Shown here one piece after another: positions 35,868 through 46,499 of a stretch of DNA of 64,000 bases. The notes below the pieces were generated by a model. The model did no database searches, was not told the DNA's origin, and was given only the letters and a program-made list of their open reading frames with translations. Source of the DNA: Anaeramoeba flamelloides (lineage: Eukaryota > Metamonada > Anaeramoebidae); the NCBI GenBank assembly GCA_027625915.1, contig JANTQA010000015.1, positions 9,453,001 to 9,517,000 on the forward strand, in the 5' to 3' direction. Numbering within the stretch: position 1 is the first letter of the stretch; each line of letters begins with the position of its first letter. Made by a program: the position numbers and the translations under genes.

Positions 35868-37155
35868 TAGAGGTTTTGATGATAACATGCTTAATTCACG
35901 ATAAAGTTACAAAAATCGAGATAATTTCTATCAAATCGCGTTATATCAGAAAACCGCAATATTCAACATTATCCCGATAATTTCCATCAAATCGCGATAT
36001 TCTATAAAATCGAAATATTCTATAAAATCGCGATAAATGTCCAAATATCGCGATTAAAAAGTAATCGCGATAAAATAGTTGATGGGTTTTTGGGTTAATT
36101 GAGAAATATTTTTACAAAAAAATTTTTGTGATCAAAAAATAGATTCGGTGAAAAAAAGTCATTCTTTGAAAAAACAACAAAAAAGATACTTGATCCAATC
36201 AAGGATCAGATCAAAGAGTTTTATTGCGTTTTCATTTTATTTGGTTCTCAAACCTATCGATCCTCTAAGATCAACAACAATAAGAACTAAAGAGAAATAA
36301 ATATTTTTTCAGTTAAATGTGGTGTTGTAAATTGAGTTGAATAAAAGAACTTCTTAAACAACCAACCCTTTTTACTGTTCTTTAAAAAATGTGTTCTTGA
36401 GGTTAAAACATTTTAAATATTCCCAGAAACTAAAAGGGGTAGGACAACTCTTCATTAGCTTTCACAACATCCTTGCCATATTGATCACCTATTATTAAGA
36501 TTTTTTATAGATTTTTCTTCTTGTTCTTTTTCTTATTTGAGCATCTTTGTATTGGACAGAAAACACAATTAGATCTTAGAGGTTATTGTTTGACCGATCA
36601 CCAATTGGAAGGAAAATTATTCTTTATTCTTTTTTGCTATTTAAAATTGTGAATGTAACAACTCCATTTTAAGAAAACACATCTATCTTATATTCAAGTG
36701 TATTGTTGAAATGGGTAATTATTAGTTTGATCATAAAATTTGTTTGAGATTTTATATTTTGTTAAAAAAAAAATGAATCGAAATAAATTTTCTATTTCCA
36801 CTACAAACCAAACTCATTCCCTTCAAAAAAGTTTTCTGTCTTTCAAAACTTTCAAACACTTGGAGACAATTTACAACCCTTCACAACACTTACAAACACT
36901 AATTAAAGGGGAAAGTGTTGTAAAAGTCTCAAGGCTTGGTAAAAGTCAAGATATTTTTTTTAAAGTGATTTCAAAAAAATAATTTTTCATTTTTTCGCGA
37001 TAATTTGAATATCGCGATAATGTGAATATGACGATAATGTTGAATATAGCGATTTTATGTTTTTTCGCAATAAAGTTGGACTAATCGCGATTTTTAATAC
37101 TATCACGATTTTATTGTTAATATCATGATAATATATGTTATCATCAAAACCTCTA
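35868..37155. repeat. 1.29 kb inverted-repeat element H, copy 1, with ATCGCGAT subterminal clusters
   Basis: The terminal repeats GAGGTTTTGATGATAACAT and ATGTTATCATCAAAACCTC are each bounded by TA, suggesting a TA target duplication. Both subterminal regions (35890-36090 and 36995-37130) carry about ten intact or mutated copies each of the palindrome ATCGCGAT/TCGCGATA. The middle aligns with 39700-40400. Short frames inside are not conserved as proteins between copies. It is a non-autonomous DNA transposon inserted into a LINE remnant. Confidence 0.75.
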
Positions 37156-37599
37156 ATAAACCAATCTTTGACAAAAAAAAAAAAACTAAACTTTTTTTTT
37201 TTAATATTATTATTATTGATGGAAGAAGTGTAAATTATACTATAGTTGTCATTTTACTTAAGATTTCCTCAAAGGTAATTTAAACGTAAAATCATAGATT
37301 TCACAATTGTTCAGAGTAAAGACATTCCCAAATTTTTTTTATTTAAAAAGCAAAAGCAGTAAAAAGGGAATGAAGAAAAAGAAAAAAAATTGAAATTTAA
37401 AAAGGTGTATATAAGAAGTAATTCGTAAAAAAAAAACAATACTATCCTTTAATAAAGTACCTCCAAAATCACAATCACAATACTTTTGGTAAATTTAATC
37501 TAATTTGATAATTGATCATGAATACTCATTTAGAAATTATTATTTAATTATTGTAATTTCTTTTTTTGAACTGATTTGCTTCAAACCTTGAATCATTTT

Positions 37600-37688
37600 T
37601 TTATTCACTTTTATTTTTTATTTCCAAGTTATTCATATTTTTGTATATCAGTATCTCCATTATTAGTAATTAACCACTTGACCCCCCC
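37600..37688 (+). repeat. left arm of an 89 bp near-perfect inverted repeat (L)
   Basis: It runs from TTTATTCACTTTTA to AACCACTTGACCCCCCC and reappears as its reverse complement at 41070-41158 without visible mismatch apart from the length of the C/G run. The two arms bracket exons 2 and 3 of the HSPA12-like gene. Confidence 0.8.
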
Positions 37689-37819
37689 TTTCCCCCTTCT
37701 TCTCAATATAAAAAAAAATTCAGCTAATACCAAAAATGCAAAAAAATAAAAAAAAAAAAAAAAAAACTAAACTTTTGAAATTCTTTATAATATTAAATTT
37801 AAAAACCATTAATTTATAG

Positions 37820-38575
37820 ATTACCAAAATACATCAGAATAGTATTAAAAATGTTGGATCGATCCTTTTAGATAAGGAATACAAAAAATTTTTAAAAGAT
37901 TTCTGCAATACTGATAAAACTATTATTCAGCAATATTGGCAAATTTTTTCAAAGAATTGGGAAAAGGAAAAAAAAAGGGCAGATCAATCATGGGAAATTA
38001 CTCAAACGTTAAATGATATTGTAACAATTGAATTTCCACAGATTTATTCTCAGAAAGATTTATTGGAATTTAAAAAAAAATGGAAAAAAGATAATGACTT
38101 TTTCTGTCTTTCAAAAAATGATAATGTGCTTTTTGCAAAAGCTTTTATTTATACATTATTTAAAAAAACGCTTGACACTTTATTCAATGTAATTAAGAGC
38201 TATATTACAAAAAATATGGATGATAATATCCCCATTGATGTTGTATTATTAGTTGGTAGTTTTAATTCAAATGAAATTTCATCAAGTATTTTTGAGAAAC
38301 AATTAAGCCAACTAGATGCTTTTAAGGATTCAAATTTCATTTCTTATCCCAATTCTCAAATTAGTGGCGCAATTCAATTTGTTAATTTTATCTATACTAA
38401 TCACCAGAACCCTTTTGATTCAATCTTATTTCCTGTACATTATGGGATACATACCTATGAATTATATAAGAAACACCACAGCAAAGACAAATCAATTGAA
38501 AAAAATAATATACAATATTGCAAACATATTTTTACTCCAATTAAAATGGAAAATGCATGTTCAAATACAATTAAT
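37820..38575 (+). CDS. HSPA12-like Hsp70-family protein, exon 2
   Basis: It follows acceptor TTATAG. It reads ITKIHQNSIKNVGSILLDKE then YKKFLKDFC, the position of the family's GGxxGSxxVDxxFxxFL block, and a helical lobe. Near the end are VVLLVGSFNSNEI, the adenosine-motif strand (family VGGF..S), and FISYPNSQISGAIQF (family P......GA). The exon ends at Asn before GTAATC, phase 0. The frame is open for a further 130 bases into the intron, so the 3' end rests on the motif break and on exon 3. Confidence 0.75.
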
Positions 38576-38725
38576 GTAATCTTTTTAACCTCATTTGTTT
38601 TTTTCTTTTCTTTTTTTTTTTTTCTTATTATTTTGTTTGTGTTTACTTTATTTAATTTATATTTCAATTGCAATGATAATAATTTTCTTTTCTTTTCTTT
38701 TTTTGTTAAATACTAATCATAATAG
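38576..38725 (+). other. 150 bp intron with TACTAAT branch motif
   Basis: GTAATC donor, long T-rich middle, TACTAATC at 38711 and ATAG acceptor at 38725. The branch motif is the yeast/metamonad-type consensus and sits only about 10 bases before the acceptor. Confidence 0.6.
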
Positions 38726-38992
38726 CTACATCAAAAAGAATTATACTTAAATGGTGAAAATATTGTAATTGAAATTTATCGTACTCCAAAAATAATGAAA
38801 ACGGATAAAATCTATTATATTGATCATAAACTGATTAAATATTTTGGGAAACATTTACTTAAGAAATTTAATTCTAATGAAAAATCAAAAATCAAAATCA
38901 AATTCAAATATAAAAATGAAATAATAAATATCAAGGTTATTAATTTAACAAATAGTAAATCACAGAAATTTACAATCAATAGAGAAAATTAA
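38726..38992 (+). CDS. HSPA12-like Hsp70-family protein, exon 3 (C-terminus)
   Basis: 88 codons from LHQKELYLNGENIVIEIYRT to INREN and TAA. It matches the C-terminal beta-rich portion of HSPA12-type proteins in position, with several strands rich in Ile, Lys and Asn. Phase 0 at the acceptor agrees with exon 2. There is no EEVD-type terminus, as expected for HSPA12 relatives. Confidence 0.65.
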   Translation, partial: LHQKELYLNGENIVIEIYRTPKIMKTDKIYYIDHKLIKYFGKHLLKKFNSNEKSKIKIKFKYKNEIINIKVINLTNSKSQKFTINREN

Positions 38993-39510
38993 TTGATTCA
39001 TATACTATTTTTCATTATTATTCGATACCGTCACTTAATTTATTTTATTAAAAGTTATTGAAATTAATTTAGTATTTTTTTTTTGACTTTTATAAAAAAA
39101 ATGGAATTATTTTTATTGATTTTTATAATTTTTTTTTATTATAAAAAATTGATTGTTCTCAAATCTTTAAAAATTAGCAGTTACTTTTGAATTTAAATAA
39201 AACCTAAAAACTCAAAATCATTATTTTCATTTTTTTTTTTTTTTGAAATTTAATAATACAATATATTCTTTTTATTTTTGTAAAATCACTTTTTAAAAGG
39301 TTATATAGAAATTAGTCAAGTAAATAAGTATTTTATTTAAAATTTTTTGGTTTTACTTGTTGATTTTTTTTTTTTTTTGTTTTTTTTTCCTTTTAAAAAA
39401 AACAAAAGTAATAATAAAATAAAAAGATTTTGATTTATACTTTTAATAATTTACTAGAATTACAAGAGTAGAAAAAATAGAGAATTTCAAGATAATTTTT
39501 AAAATGAATA
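38993..39510. other. 3' flank of the HSPA12-like gene, homopolymer-rich
   Basis: AT-rich with many A and T runs; no gene or repeat family seen. Confidence 0.3.
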
Positions 39511-39519
39511 AAAAAGTTT

Positions 39520-40400
39520 AAAAACGCTATAATCAAGTTTTTAAAAAAATCATAATTTTGTAGAAAATCACAATATTGTTGAAAATTATCCCGATATTGG
39601 TACATATCCTGATATTTTATAAAATTGCGATAATTATTGAAAAAAATGTGATAAATTGTAAAAATATTGTGATAAAAAATTAAAAGTGATATATTTGTTA
39701 ATAGATTTTAGAAATAATTCAAAGATATTTTAACAAAGAAAATATTTTTGGTTGATCAAAAAAAAAATTTTATCAAAAAAAAAAAAAAAAATGAATTCTC
39801 ATAAAAACAACAAAATAGATACTTGATCTAATCAAGGATCAGATCAAAGATTTTTCATTTTTTTTTTATTTTGATTATATTGACATATTGATCGATCCTT
39901 TTAGTTCAATAACAATAATTATTAAAAGAAATAAATATTTCCTCAGAGTCGATGATGATTTTGTAAATCGTGTTGAATAATGAGATTCTAAAACAACCAA
40001 CACTTCACTAGTTATTTGAAGAATGTGTTCTTGGGTGAAAACATTTTCAATATTCTCAGAAAGATAAAAGGGGTTGGTAAACTTTTCATAAGCTTTCACA
40101 ACATCCTTGCCAGATGATCACCAATTATTTAGATTTTTTTTTAGATTTGTCTTCTTGTTCTTTTTCTTCTTTGAGCATCTTTGTTATGGGACCGAAAACA
40201 CAATTAGAGCTTAGAGCTTTTTGTTTGACCGATCACCAATTGGAAGGAAAATTCTTTTTTTTTTTCTTTTTAGGTTAAACAGTTTGTGAAGTAATAAATC
40301 CATTTAAAAAAAAAACATAAATATGTTTGATATTCAATTACATTATTTAAATGGGTTATTTTTTGTTTGATCATTAAATTCAGAGGAGATTTTACTTTAA
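39520..40400. repeat. element H, copy 2, ends lost
   Basis: It aligns with the left and middle of copy 1 (35900-36760): decayed ATCGCGAT motifs, then GATACTTGAT-TAATCAAGGATC, CTTTCACAACATCCTTGCCA, TGACCGATCACCAATTGGAA and the terminal GGGT-ATTATT-GTTTGATCAT block. The terminal inverted repeats and the right subterminal cluster are missing. Older than copy 1. Confidence 0.7.
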
Positions 40401-41030
40401 TTTTATTTTTATAAAAAAATTAATTGAAAAAAAAATTATTTTTATTTGAACCAATTTTTTTGGATATTTAATGATTTTATTCAATTGACTGATAATGATA
40501 ATTTTCAAAAAAATCTCTGAAGGGTTTTAACTAAATTTGGTCTTGGTTTCTTTAGAATTATTCAGATTTTATCTTTGTTATTATTTACTTTTTTTGTTAT
40601 CTATTGAAAAATAAATTTGACAAAATTTTCATTTAACTTTCAGTAAAAAGTTACTCAAAATTCGTAAATTTTCAAATTTTTTAATTCTTAAATCTGCTTA
40701 AATTTTTAATTTACCTTTTAGAATTGCAGTTTTGGTGTTTTCTTTTAATTCTTGGTCTGTGATTATTTTGGAAAGTTGAATGAAAATTTTGTTGAATTAT
40801 TTTGAATTTAATAGAATTATGAAGTGTGATTATTGTACTTTCAAAAATGAAAAGTTCAGGGATCTTATAAAAATATTCAAATCTCAATTTATTTTTTTGT
40901 CAAAAAATCCTATTTGGATCTAATTCTATTACAAGTCAAATTTGAAATTTATCTTTAAAATAATCAAAAATCTAAAAGTCTCTGATTGGTGATCTATCCG
41001 AATTATATTCAAGTATTATTAAATAAAAAG
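40401..41030. other. intergenic AT-rich sequence
   Basis: Nothing recognised. Confidence 0.25.
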
Positions 41031-41069
41031 ATAAGGGAGTAAATACCATTAAATCATCTGGGAAGGGGG

Positions 41070-41158
41070 GGGGGGTCAAGTGGTTAATTACTAATAATGG
41101 AGATACTGATATACAAAAATATGAATAACTTGGAAATAAAAAATAAAAGTGAATAAAA
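41070..41158 (-). repeat. right arm of the 89 bp inverted repeat (L)
   Basis: Reverse complement of 37600-37688, ending in a run of ten G at its inner side, exceptional in this AT-rich sequence. Confidence 0.8.
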
Positions 41159-41402
41159 TTAATTGTTAAATGGGCCTTAAAATATTCAAAAATTCAATAG
41201 GTTTTTGTTTTCATGAATATTTACATAAAAGCAAAAAAAAAACTAAAAATTTTAAATTATTTTGATTTACCTTCCATAAAGAATCAATTAAAATGTTTTT
41301 TGTTTTGCAACAATATATTACAACTCTCAGAGAGTAGAAAATATTGATATTACTTCAAGTCCTTTAATTAGAAAAGTAATATTTAAAAATGCAAGATCAA
41401 AT

Positions 41403-41926
41403 CTGACAATTTTTCACATCTAAAATAAAAAATAGGAAAACAATAATGCAATTAATTATATTTTTCCAAACGCAATATAAAACTACATTTATGTTAACAT
41501 AGTATTAATGTTTTTATAAGTAATAATTTTGAACCAAATAAAAGAAAACAATATAAAACAAAAAAATCAAAACTGTGTTTCCAAAAAAATATAACCGAGC
41601 CGAACAAAAAATGTATTGGTAAATTTGTTGAAATTTCACCAACAATTGTTAAGCGATCAAATGATAATTTATCCTTGACCAATTGTATGTGATTTTTCAA
41701 TTTAAGAAATTCAACAGCAACATTCTATCAGCCATCGAAAAAAAAATTACAGATCATGCAAAACAGATTTTTTTAACTGGATAAAAAGGTAATGAAAACA
41801 AAAAAAAAAAAGACAAAAAACGAAATAGTTTGTATTTTTGTTAAATCAAATAATTTCCAAATTGAATGTGAATTATGGTATTGCTATTCTTTCGACTCTA
41901 TAAACTGTGTTTAAATTTTTCAAATT
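41403..41926 (+). repeat. MITE family D, copy 2 (decayed ends)
   Basis: Full-length alignment to 10857-11374 through ATATTTTTCCAAAC, TAGTATTAATGTTTTTATAA, TGTATT-GTAAATTTGTTGAA and AACTGTGTTTAAATTTTTC. Both terminal inverted repeats are eroded. Nested in element P copy 2. Confidence 0.7.
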
Positions 41927-42224
41927 AATTTTTAAAAAATAAAAAAAAAAAAAATCAAAACTATTTTATCAATATATTCTCTTTTTTTTATTGTTGAACA
42001 TTACTAACTATAAAAATAACAAATTTTTTTCCAAATAAAATTGTTAAAGAATCTACGATCACACACTACTAAAATAAAATACTCTTATCTCATCTCTCTC
42101 AATTTTTTTTGATGTCTTATGGTGTAGCTACTCCCTTAAGCTTGATTTGATTTGAATAAAGAAAAAGTTACACTTTTATTAAATTGATTGCTTCTTATTT
42201 TTGTTAATTAACTCATATATACTA

Positions 42225-42748
42225 AATTCCAAAAATTTGGACACAGATTAAATAGCTGAAAGAATAAAAATACCACACTTCACATTCAATTTTGAAATAA
42301 TTTTTCATTTTACAAACCATTTCATTTTTTAACTTTTCTGTTTTTTTTTCATTTCCTTTTTTCCCACTTATATAATCTTTTTTGTTAGATCTCGAAAAAT
42401 TTTTTTCAAAATATTTGATAGAAGGTTAGTTTTGAGTTTGTTAAATTGGAAAATGACATACAACTGGTAGATGGTAAATTATCATTTGTTCGATCGATAA
42501 TTGTTGGCGAAATTTCAACAAATTTACCAATACAAATTTTTTACGCTTGTTTCATCAAATGAGGCACAATATAATTTTTTTTTCATTTTATTTTTTTCTT
42601 TCATTTGGAGAAAAAGGATTGCTTAGAAAAACATTAGTACTCGGTAACTTGTATGTGTTTTTATATTATGCTTGGAAAAATACATTAAATTCGGACTTTT
42701 TTTTTTATTATTTTTGATTTTAGGTCTGTCTCCAAATTTTGGGGAATG
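42225..42748 (-). repeat. MITE family D, copy 3 (inverted)
   Basis: The left end TTCCAAAAATTTGGACACAG is intact; the right end CTCCAAATTTTGGGGAA is slightly changed. The interior matches the other D copies in reverse orientation. Confidence 0.7.
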
Positions 42749-43949
42749 GGGTTTATGAAAAATACTGAAATCTTCGAAAAGACAATTTTTAAGGTGTTTT
42801 CAATTTTGTCAAACTGACTTTTAATTCTATTAATATCTCAACTCTCCACAAAAATCATCCATTGTTTCAAAATGTTTTTGTGATCATTTTAAGATTTAAA
42901 AAAGAGTGGAAAATTTTGGATGTTTCAATAAAAATAATTTAAACAAAAAGTTTTTCAAAATTTACACCAGTTTCGCAATTCAGATTTTTTGTTTCAACAT
43001 TTGAAAGAAATCTTTTCACGTTTATCAAAGTAGTGGTTCTAATGATAAGCTTTTCAGGTTTATGTGAAGAAAAGATTTACTTTACATAAATGTAAATTCG
43101 ATGACTTGATTTTTTGAGATAAAAGTGATTCAAATATCAAGTTCTAGTGTTGTAATGAGAATTCAAAAGTTTCTAAAAAAACTGTCACAAACTTTTTTTT
43201 ACCGATTTCAAGTAATTTTGAAAAATTGATATGTGACAAATTTTTTTAAAAAATGACTGTTCCACAAAACTCAAAGTTCTAAAAGAATTAAATTATTTAT
43301 TTGAATTAAAATTTTCGATTTGTTTTATCGCATAAGAAAAAAAAAATTAACTAGAAACTTCCTTTTATATAATAATTGAGAAAAGGACCAATAGAATTCC
43401 AATTTTAAGGTAATTCCAAGCACCTGTAATATTCCTATTTGTAATTGATCTTTTTTGAATTTTCTAACAACCCATCATTAAACCTAACACCTTTTTCTAG
43501 AAATGTAAATCATTGAGAGCTCTACCCTTCATTTTATTCTTCCAAACCTTTTGTTTGAAATCTAATTTGCTGGAGAAGAACGAATTTTCATCTTTATATT
43601 TCTAAAAATAAGTTTTGAAAAAAAGTTGAATGAGATTCACAATTATTTCCATTACCGAAGTTTTAACGAGAATTGTATCGATCAGGTCTCAAAAAATAAT
43701 GACTGTGAATTTTTGACGTAAAAAAAAAAAGGAAGTGATCACATTTTAAATTTAAAATAAAATCAAAAAGCTTTAATAAGCAACACCAAAGGAAAAATGA
43801 ATAATAACCAAGTAAATAAAAAAAGTATTGGTTTTTATTTTTTTTTAAAAAGAAATAAACTTTAAGATAAGACTGATTTGAATTTTTTTTTTGTCAAATA
43901 TTGTATTTTAAAAACCATTCAGAATAAATTTTTTTTAGTAAACCTATTT
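42749..43949. other. 5' flank of the RING gene, no feature seen
   Basis: AT-rich; no repeat family or gene recognised. An open frame extends upstream of the RING gene start from 43878 but lacks coding character. Confidence 0.3.
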
Positions 43950-45251
43950 ATGGGGAACAGAAGAGGAAGGTTAAATAACAGAAACAACTTCACAAATAGT
44001 GATGTGAATGAAAGAAGTTCAAATCAAAGACGTAGATCGAATCATACTGGAGGGATCTATTATGGCGGTACCATACTTCAGTATGAAAACAATTTAGACA
44101 CCTTGAGACCGGAGATTGCGCAACTGTTGGGACTTGAAGTTCCCAAAGACAAACCCAAGGTTGTTCCAAAGATCCAAAAAACGAAAACTCTACAAAACAA
44201 TATCAATCTTCAAAAGGATTCACTAAGGATCATTCCTCTCTATAAAGATAAAATGTATGGTAACAAGGGTTCTAATTTAAATGAGGAATTGAAATTCGGA
44301 CTTGGATCTGGATCTGGCTCTGGTTTGGAGTTTGAAAATGAAAATCAAAAATCTCCAACAAGTTTCAAATTGTCTTTTAAATTCGACACAAATGTACCTG
44401 TTATCATCAGAGTTTTTTGGTGTGCAAACGAATTTTTGAGAAAGGACAATTCCATTTATTTTAAAAGTGAGATTGATCACCCGAGCAATGGAAAAAGGTT
44501 TAAATTTGAAAAGGGGACCTCACAAACTTTTAATCAATCTGATGAGTATTCGATTGATATCTCAGAGCATTTAAAAAACCATTGCGAGTATATCTTTTAT
44601 AAGTCACCCAAACAATTAAGAAAGGAATTGATGCTAAAAAAAAAACAAGAACAGGAAGCCCTCTTGAGATTGGAAAATAAAAAGAAGAAAAAAAAGAAAT
44701 GGAAAAAAAACAAGAAGAAGAACAATAAGAATCTCAATAATAATAGTACAGACAAAACCAACAATCTAAAACTCAAAAAGAAGTCAATGTATGAAATATT
44801 CCCGATCTTGATTGCTATAGAAGCAAATCTCGGCACTATTGAAAAAAATAATCCATATGTGTTAACAAATAGTCAAAGCCAAAGAACCTTTGCAACATTT
44901 GTTTATGATAAAGTTAAAAAAACTTTTTCTGTGAGGGTATTAAAACAAAAAATTACTATTAACCAGAAAACGTATTTATTAAAGGAAATTTATGGTTTAG
45001 ACAACGATTTAGAATCAAAAAAAGAAAAGAAACAAGATTCCACCTTGAGCAGAATCAAAAAAAATGAACGAAGTAAAGAATGTGTCATCTGCCTCGACGC
45101 AGAATCCGATACAACAATTCTACCTTGCAGACATTGCTGCATGTGCCATAATTGTGCCAAAATTTTAAGCACACGATCAAATATATGCCCTCTTTGTCGT
45201 GGGCCAATGAAATCTTTTATTCAAATCCAAAAAAATGTTAATACCAATTAA
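43950..45251 (+). CDS. MGRN1: Mahogunin/LOG2-type RING E3 ubiquitin ligase
   Basis: 433 residues from the ATG at 43950 to TAA. The family (animal MGRN1/RNF157, plant LOG2/LUL) transfers ubiquitin to membrane-trafficking and receptor targets. MGNRRGRL gives a Gly2 available for N-myristoylation, as in the family. Then come YYGGTILQYENN, the NINLQKDSLRI strand, SFKFDTNVPVIIRVFWCANE, FEKGTSQTFNQ, IFPILIAIEA, FSVRVLKQKITINQKTYLLK then EIYGL: the family's DAR2-type domain in order. At the C-terminus is a complete RING (CVICL, LPCRHCCMCHNCAK, CPLCRG; nucleotides 45081-45206) with all eight zinc ligands. A Lys-rich loop interrupts the middle domain. It is shorter than MGRN1 (552) because the acidic C-terminal tail is absent. 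No intron. Confidence 0.9.
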   Translation: MGNRRGRLNNRNNFTNSDVNERSSNQRRRSNHTGGIYYGGTILQYENNLDTLRPEIAQLLGLEVPKDKPKVVPKIQKTKTLQNNINLQKDSLRIIPLYKDKMYGNKGSNLNEELKFGLGSGSGSGLEFENENQKSPTSFKLSFKFDTNVPVIIRVFWCANEFLRKDNSIYFKSEIDHPSNGKRFKFEKGTSQTFNQSDEYSIDISEHLKNHCEYIFYKSPKQLRKELMLKKKQEQEALLRLENKKKKKKKWKKNKKKNNKNLNNNSTDKTNNLKLKKKSMYEIFPILIAIEANLGTIEKNNPYVLTNSQSQRTFATFVYDKVKKTFSVRVLKQKITINQKTYLLKEIYGLDNDLESKKEKKQDSTLSRIKKNERSKECVICLDAESDTTILPCRHCCMCHNCAKILSTRSNICPLCRGPMKSFIQIQKNVNTN

Positions 45252-45459
45252 TAAATACTCTTGTATTATTTTTATATTTTTTTTTTTTGTTTATTTATTT
45301 CTTATATTTTTAATCTTCCCAACTAAAAAGAAAGAATTATGAGGAAAAAATTTATAAATTAAAACCAAATGTATATTACAGTAGATCCTATTAATGAAGT
45401 AGTCCAAAGCTACACAACAACTGAAATTCAATTATACAACAGTTTATTAAACATTATTT

Positions 45460-45890
45460 TAGTACACTCGATAGTAGTTAAAATAAAACGTGCAAAACAA
45501 TTTAATGCGTGTTTCAAAATAAAAAGCATGTTTTTTTGTTATAGAAGACCTATACATCAACCAATCAAAGAAACTGATAATAAACCCTAAATAAATTCTG
45601 GTACAGATTTCTTATAGTTCTATTATTATAATAAAAATTCTAAAAAAGGAAGGATCATATTTGAAAATTTATCTCAAAAAATAGAGTAAATTTTTAGGAA
45701 AATCGAAATCATCAAAAAAAAACAAAAGAATCAAAAAAAATTGAGAATATTATGTAAAATTTTCATAATTTGCATGAATAATTTAAATTTTACTGAAAAT
45801 ATCCCGATTTTTACTTCCAAAATTGATTTGAATTTAGGTCTACTATTTGGGAGTGAAATCGGACGTTGCATTGGTACAAGAAGAAAAAAA
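45460..45890 (+). repeat. one-armed relative of the fold-back element at 4.2-5.6 kb
   Basis: It aligns with 5160-5570: ACCAATCAAAGAAACTGA, TTATAGTTCTATTATT, AAGGATCATATTTG, TTTATCTCAAAAAATAGAGT, AATTTAAATTTTACT, CAAAATTGATTTGAATTTAG and the closing GGACGTTGCATTGG. No inverted partner arm is found on either side. Confidence 0.6.
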
Positions 45891-46325
45891 AGCACTGACC
45901 GTTGTGGAAAAAAAGTTAAATACGGTTTTTAATTGGGAACATTACTGAAAATGAAAATTCAAAGTAAGATCAAATTAAAAAAGAATAAATAAATAAATAA
46001 AGACAAAATAAAGTATTCATCACAATAACAGTTTTTTAAATACTATCTTTTAGTATGGGTTTTTCTTTGATTGATGAATTATTAAAAATTTGTTCAAAAA
46101 ATTGACTATTTTTGAGATCTCCAAAACCACAAGAACAATTTCGATAAACCAGTAGATTTAAATTGTATTTGTTGGGTTGATTGAAAATAATATAATGGGT
46201 TATTATTTGAAGTTAATGGGTTTCTTCTTTTTATTGATTTTACTTTTCATTTTCAGTAAGGTTCCCAATTAAAAACCGTGTTGAACTTTTTTTCTTGTTT
46301 TCCTTTTTTTACACAACAGTGACTA
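45891..46325. repeat. inverted-repeat element I, copy 1
   Basis: Outer ends CACTGACCGTTGTG and CACAACAGTG, with strong inner inverted segments TTTTTAATTGGGAACATTAC and GTAAGGTTCCCAATTAAAAA. About 435 bp, non-coding. Copy 2 at 46757-47218. Confidence 0.65.
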
Positions 46326-46499
46326 TATTTTGAAATACGAATTATAGTTGTTGGACACGAATTATTTGGATCACGATAGTTCTAATACTTGCAAAAAAAA
46401 ACCATTTCTCACATTTTAAATAGAATTAAATTTTCAAATTAAAAGTCATAAAGAGATTTTAAAAAAGTGTTAAAGTAATTTTACAATTCTTAAAAAAGT

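Larger units (their letters stand above)
31202..37819 (+). other. 6.6 kb repeat-filled intron of the HSPA12-like gene
   Basis: Donor GTAACC, acceptor TTAATTTATAG, phase 0 on both sides, joining two blocks that are neighbours in HSPA12 proteins. Near the donor is a (TTTTTC)n pyrimidine run (31214-31290). Inside are a 427 bp fold-back element, element F copy 2, a LINE fragment on the opposite strand, the 1.29 kb element H copy 1 and one arm of an 89 bp inverted repeat. Stretches 31300-32016, 33180-35090 and 37160-37599 show no recognisable feature. Confidence 0.6.
41034..42146 (-). repeat. TTAA-type inverted-repeat element P, copy 2
   Basis: The right end GTGTAGCTACTCCC is followed by TTAA; the left end AAGGGAGTAAATACC is decayed. 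The segment 41945-42146 is the reverse complement of 50934-51130 (GATCGTAGATTCTCT, TTATCTCATCTCTCTC and GTGTAGCTACTCCC in shared order). It contains MITE D copy 2 and the right arm of inverted repeat L. Confidence 0.55.

Noticed and set aside
36740-36982. 80-codon plus-strand frame in element H copy 1
   Set aside because: The corresponding segment is absent from copy 2 and the product has no recognisable domain.
39875-40099. 74-codon minus-strand frame in element H copy 2
   Set aside because: The homologous stretch in copy 1 is full of stops; no conserved protein is visible, so it is not called a gene.
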